Assembly (NCBI GenBank): GCA_029934555.1
Contig: JAOZMA010000115.1
Coordinates: 1 to 6,876, forward strand
Direction of reading: 5' to 3'
Source: Acidimicrobiia bacterium
GTDB taxonomy: Bacteria; Actinomycetota; Acidimicrobiia; Spongiisociales; UBA5794
DNA: 6,876 nucleotides
Program-made: the position numbers and the translations under genes
Part shown: positions 4,951-6,876 of the stretch, in pieces
How the letters are laid out: each line of letters starts with the position of its first letter
Position numbering within the stretch: position 1 is the stretch's first letter
The notes under the pieces: model-generated
Told to the model about the DNA's origin: nothing
What the model saw: only the letters and a program-made list of their open reading frames with translations
Databases searched by the model: none

Positions 4951-6737
4951 CGACCTCTGCTCAAGCGCCGATCTCCAAGATCGTTCTGGCCCTGATCAAG
5001 AACCAGCGCCTTCGCTACTTCTCGAGTCTCGTGATGTGGATCACGATCTGGTCGACACCGATCATCGTTGGCCTCCTCATCGCTGCCTTCTTCGACCAAC
5101 TCACGGGAGAGACGGTCGGCTGGAATCTCACGACGATCTTGGCCGTGCTCTGGGCCTACCTAGCGGCGCGCATCGGCGCCGTGTTCATCGCCATGCGCCT
5201 CCACTCGAGCCTGCTCTTCCGAGCGGGAGCCGGGATGCGTGGGTCGATGCTCGCGTGGATCTTCTCACTGCCCGGTGCCCGTCCGGTCGACGAGACGCCG
5301 GGCGAGGTCGTGTCGCGCTTCCGTGACGATGTCGACCACACGCTCGAGGCGCTGGACTTCACCGTCGACTTCATCGGGTCGACCGTCTCTGCGATCGTGG
5401 CGATCATCATCCTCTTCACGATCGACCCGGCGATGACGCTCGTCGTGTTCGCACCCGTGACGATCGTGATCCTGGTCGTGAGCCGGACCGGTTCGACGAT
5501 CCGCCGCTATCGCACGGCGGCGCGCGAATCGACGGAGGCCATCACCGGATTCCTCGGGGAGACGCTCGGATCCGTCCAGTCGGTCAAGGTCGCCGGAGCC
5601 GAAGCCACGATGCTCGAGCACTTTGACGAGTTGAACGCCGTGAGACGCAAGATGATGGTTCGGGACCGCACGTTCACGGCCGGACTCGAAGCGGTGTTCC
5701 ACAACACCGTGAGTATCGGGACCGGATTGATCCTGATCCTGGCCGCCGGTTCGATATCCACAGATGGATCGGCCGGCCTCACGGTCGGCGAGTTCAGTCT
5801 GTTCGTCTACTTGCTTGCCATGGTGACGGATTCTGCCTACTTCGTCGGCCTCTTCATCGCCAGGGTCAAACAGGCAGGAGTGTCGGTCGAACGGATCATC
5901 TCGTTGATGAGGGGCGCAACATGGCGCGACATCGTTGTCAAGCGCGATCTCTTCGCTGAGCCTGTGCCACACATACGACCCGGAACACCAGAGGTCTCCG
6001 AGGCAGATACGAACGGCGCACCGCTGCTGTCCGTCCGTGGCCTCGAGTACCACTACCCATCATCGGGGATGGGAATCGAATCGGTCGATCTCGACGTGGA
6101 ACCGGGCGGCTTCGTCGTTGTCACAGGACGGATCGGCTCGGGCAAGACGACGCTTCTGCGCAGCGTGCTCGGCCTTCTACCCCTCGAAAGCGGAACGATC
6201 ATGTGGAACGGCGAGACCGTTGCCGATCCCTCGTTGTTCATGAAGCCACCGCGCACGGCGTACACACCACAAGTGCCGCGTCTGTTCTCACTCACCCTCG
6301 GAGAGAACCTGACGCTTGGTGTTGACGCGGACCATGAAGAGGTGCTCGCTGCGATCCGCACGGCAACGATGGAGCAGGATCTCGAAGCAATGCACGACGG
6401 TCTCGAGACGATGGTCGGTCCGCGCGGAGTCCGTCTATCCGGTGGGCAGGTTCAGCGCTCGGCGGCGGCCAGGATGCTGGTCCGCCGACCCGATCTCCTC
6501 GTCTTCGACGATCTCTCGAGCGCCCTGGACGTCGAGACCGAGCAGATCCTGTGGGACCGCCTCTTCGCCGACGGTTCGGGCACGACCGCTCTCGTCGTCT
6601 CCCACCGCAAGCCCGCCCTCCAGCGAGCCGATCTCGTCATCGTCATGAAGGACGGCAAGGTAGAAGCGAGAGGGACAGCGGAAGAGTTGTTGGAGACGAG
6701 TATCGAGTTCAGACGCCTGTGGGCGAGGGAGAAGTAG
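4947..6737 (+). CDS. Heterodimeric ABC exporter, degenerate-site subunit (TMD-NBD half transporter), 596 aa
   Basis: Partner of the preceding half transporter. The membrane domain spans about residues 1-320, with helices visible near 27-48, 62-82, 142-178 and 255-305. A long linker with Pro, Glu and Asp (323-357) leads to the nucleotide-binding domain (358-596). Motifs: likely A-loop aromatic Y368 or Y370, Walker A GRIGSGKTT (394-402, K400), Q-loop Q442 (TPQVPRLF), canonical signature LSGGQ (497-501), Walker B LLVFDD (517-522) with Asp522 where the catalytic Glu is expected, D-loop SALD (525-528), and H-loop H553 (VSHRK). Asp for Glu marks the degenerate site of an asymmetric exporter. This subunit's LSGGQ should complete the active site with the partner's Walker A/B. 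The start is well set by GGAGGAGGT at 4932-4940, six bases before the ATG. The TAG stop is formed by the first unit of the octamer array at 6735. Confidence 0.95.
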   Translation: MTTSAQAPISKIVLALIKNQRLRYFSSLVMWITIWSTPIIVGLLIAAFFDQLTGETVGWNLTTILAVLWAYLAARIGAVFIAMRLHSSLLFRAGAGMRGSMLAWIFSLPGARPVDETPGEVVSRFRDDVDHTLEALDFTVDFIGSTVSAIVAIIILFTIDPAMTLVVFAPVTIVILVVSRTGSTIRRYRTAARESTEAITGFLGETLGSVQSVKVAGAEATMLEHFDELNAVRRKMMVRDRTFTAGLEAVFHNTVSIGTGLILILAAGSISTDGSAGLTVGEFSLFVYLLAMVTDSAYFVGLFIARVKQAGVSVERIISLMRGATWRDIVVKRDLFAEPVPHIRPGTPEVSEADTNGAPLLSVRGLEYHYPSSGMGIESVDLDVEPGGFVVVTGRIGSGKTTLLRSVLGLLPLESGTIMWNGETVADPSLFMKPPRTAYTPQVPRLFSLTLGENLTLGVDADHEEVLAAIRTATMEQDLEAMHDGLETMVGPRGVRLSGGQVQRSAAARMLVRRPDLLVFDDLSSALDVETEQILWDRLFADGSGTTALVVSHRKPALQRADLVIVMKDGKVEARGTAEELLETSIEFRRLWAREK

Positions 6738-6786
6738 ATCAGTAGATCAGTAGATCAGCACTGATTTACTGCTCTACTGATCTACT
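6733..6786. repeat. Octamer array TAGATCAG x3 forming a 26-bp near-perfect inverted repeat between convergent genes
   Basis: Three perfect TAGATCAG units (6735-6758) are followed by a two-base spacer (CA) and a degenerate inverted copy. Arm 6733-6758 pairs with 6761-6786 at 24 of 26 positions, and one of the two exceptions can form a G-U pair in plus-strand RNA. The first unit supplies the exporter stop codon, and the palindrome ends four bases before the stop codon of the convergent FKBP gene. A bidirectional terminator or mRNA 3'-end stabiliser is plausible, although it is AT-richer than the other hairpins here and has no T-run. It could also extrude as a cruciform. The same octamer is tandemly repeated at 98-125. 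Confidence 0.9.
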
Positions 6787-6790
6787 CGGC

Positions 6791-6876
6791 CTACGGCCGT
6801 GTGACCGACAAGACCTCGATCTTGAAGGTCAAGGCCTGGCCTGCCAACTCGTGGTTCGCGTCGAGGACGACGGAGT
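6791..6876 (-). CDS. FKBP-type peptidyl-prolyl cis-trans isomerase, C-terminal end only (partial)
   Basis: The minus strand reads into the window with the last 27 residues of a protein, including LDANHELAGQALTFKIEVLS and ending in TRP before TAG. The NHxLAGxxLxFxIEVL pattern is the characteristic C-terminal strand region of FKBP-type prolyl isomerases, particularly the SlyD-like group ('NHPLAGKtLtFeveV'). These enzymes speed cis-trans isomerisation of Xaa-Pro bonds and act as folding helpers. The active-site residues and any insert-in-flap domain lie outside the window, so the exact subtype is not settled. Unlike E. coli SlyD, there is no His/Cys-rich metal-binding tail after this strand, since the protein stops within seven residues of IEV. 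It is convergent with the exporter operon. Confidence 0.85.
   Translation of the reverse strand, partial: SVVLDANHELAGQALTFKIEVLSVTRP

Noticed and set aside
5341..5520. Dense GATC/CGATC tetranucleotides as a methylation or regulatory cluster
   Set aside because: GATC is frequent across all genes here and follows from Ile (ATC), Asp and Arg codon choice. No local excess specific to a non-coding site was seen.
4947..6737. FDD in the second exporter's Walker B as a sequencing error or dead transporter
   Set aside because: Asp for Glu is a known natural state of the degenerate site in heterodimeric exporters. The other motifs are intact and the partner supplies the catalytic Glu.
98..6786. Composite transposon or genomic island bounded by the octamer arrays
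   Set aside because: No transposase or integrase, no target-site duplication recognised, and no visible change in base composition across the segment. The octamer arrays are more simply explained as a dispersed intergenic repeat.

Overview
The window is high-GC DNA (roughly 60%) with strongly G/C-biased third codon positions. Two genes appear to have leaderless starts, with a TAnnnT -10 box directly before the ATG. The protein families seen (CPBP protease, zinc-ribbon membrane protein, heterodimeric ABC exporter, FKBP) and this promoter style suggest an actinobacterium (Actinomycetota), probably one that is poorly sampled. This taxonomic call is inference. No phage, plasmid or transposase gene is visible.

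Layout. Bases 1-125 hold three different short tandem repeats (two heptamer arrays, one octamer array). On the minus strand, bases 125-730 carry two possible microproteins (43 and 33 aa). Each has a strong Shine-Dalgarno sequence, and a GC-rich hairpin separates them. Bases 730-1317 (minus) encode a 195-aa protein of unknown function with a PH/GRAM-like look. It is divergent from a CPBP-family intramembrane protease (1368-2213, plus), and the 50-base gap holds a -10 box for each gene. A zinc-ribbon, single-pass membrane protein with an FxLYD-like outer domain (2235-2927, minus) converges on the protease gene.

The main unit is a two-gene operon (3199-6737, plus) for a heterodimeric ABC exporter. 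The first subunit has the catalytic Walker B glutamate. The second has Asp in its place, so the pair should have one active and one degenerate ATP site. Upstream of the operon are a possible 21-codon leader peptide with a good ribosome binding site (3043-3108) and a textbook intrinsic terminator (3134-3156). This arrangement suggests transcription attenuation, as known for the Bacillus BmrCD exporter. The operon ends in an octamer array that forms a near-perfect 26-bp inverted repeat. The repeat separates it from a convergent FKBP-type prolyl isomerase gene, of which only the C-terminal 27 residues are inside the window.

The most interesting items are the leader/terminator arrangement before the exporter and the intergenic octamer arrays. 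The same octamer occurs at both ends of the window, places stop codons in all six frames, and at the right end folds into the long palindrome.
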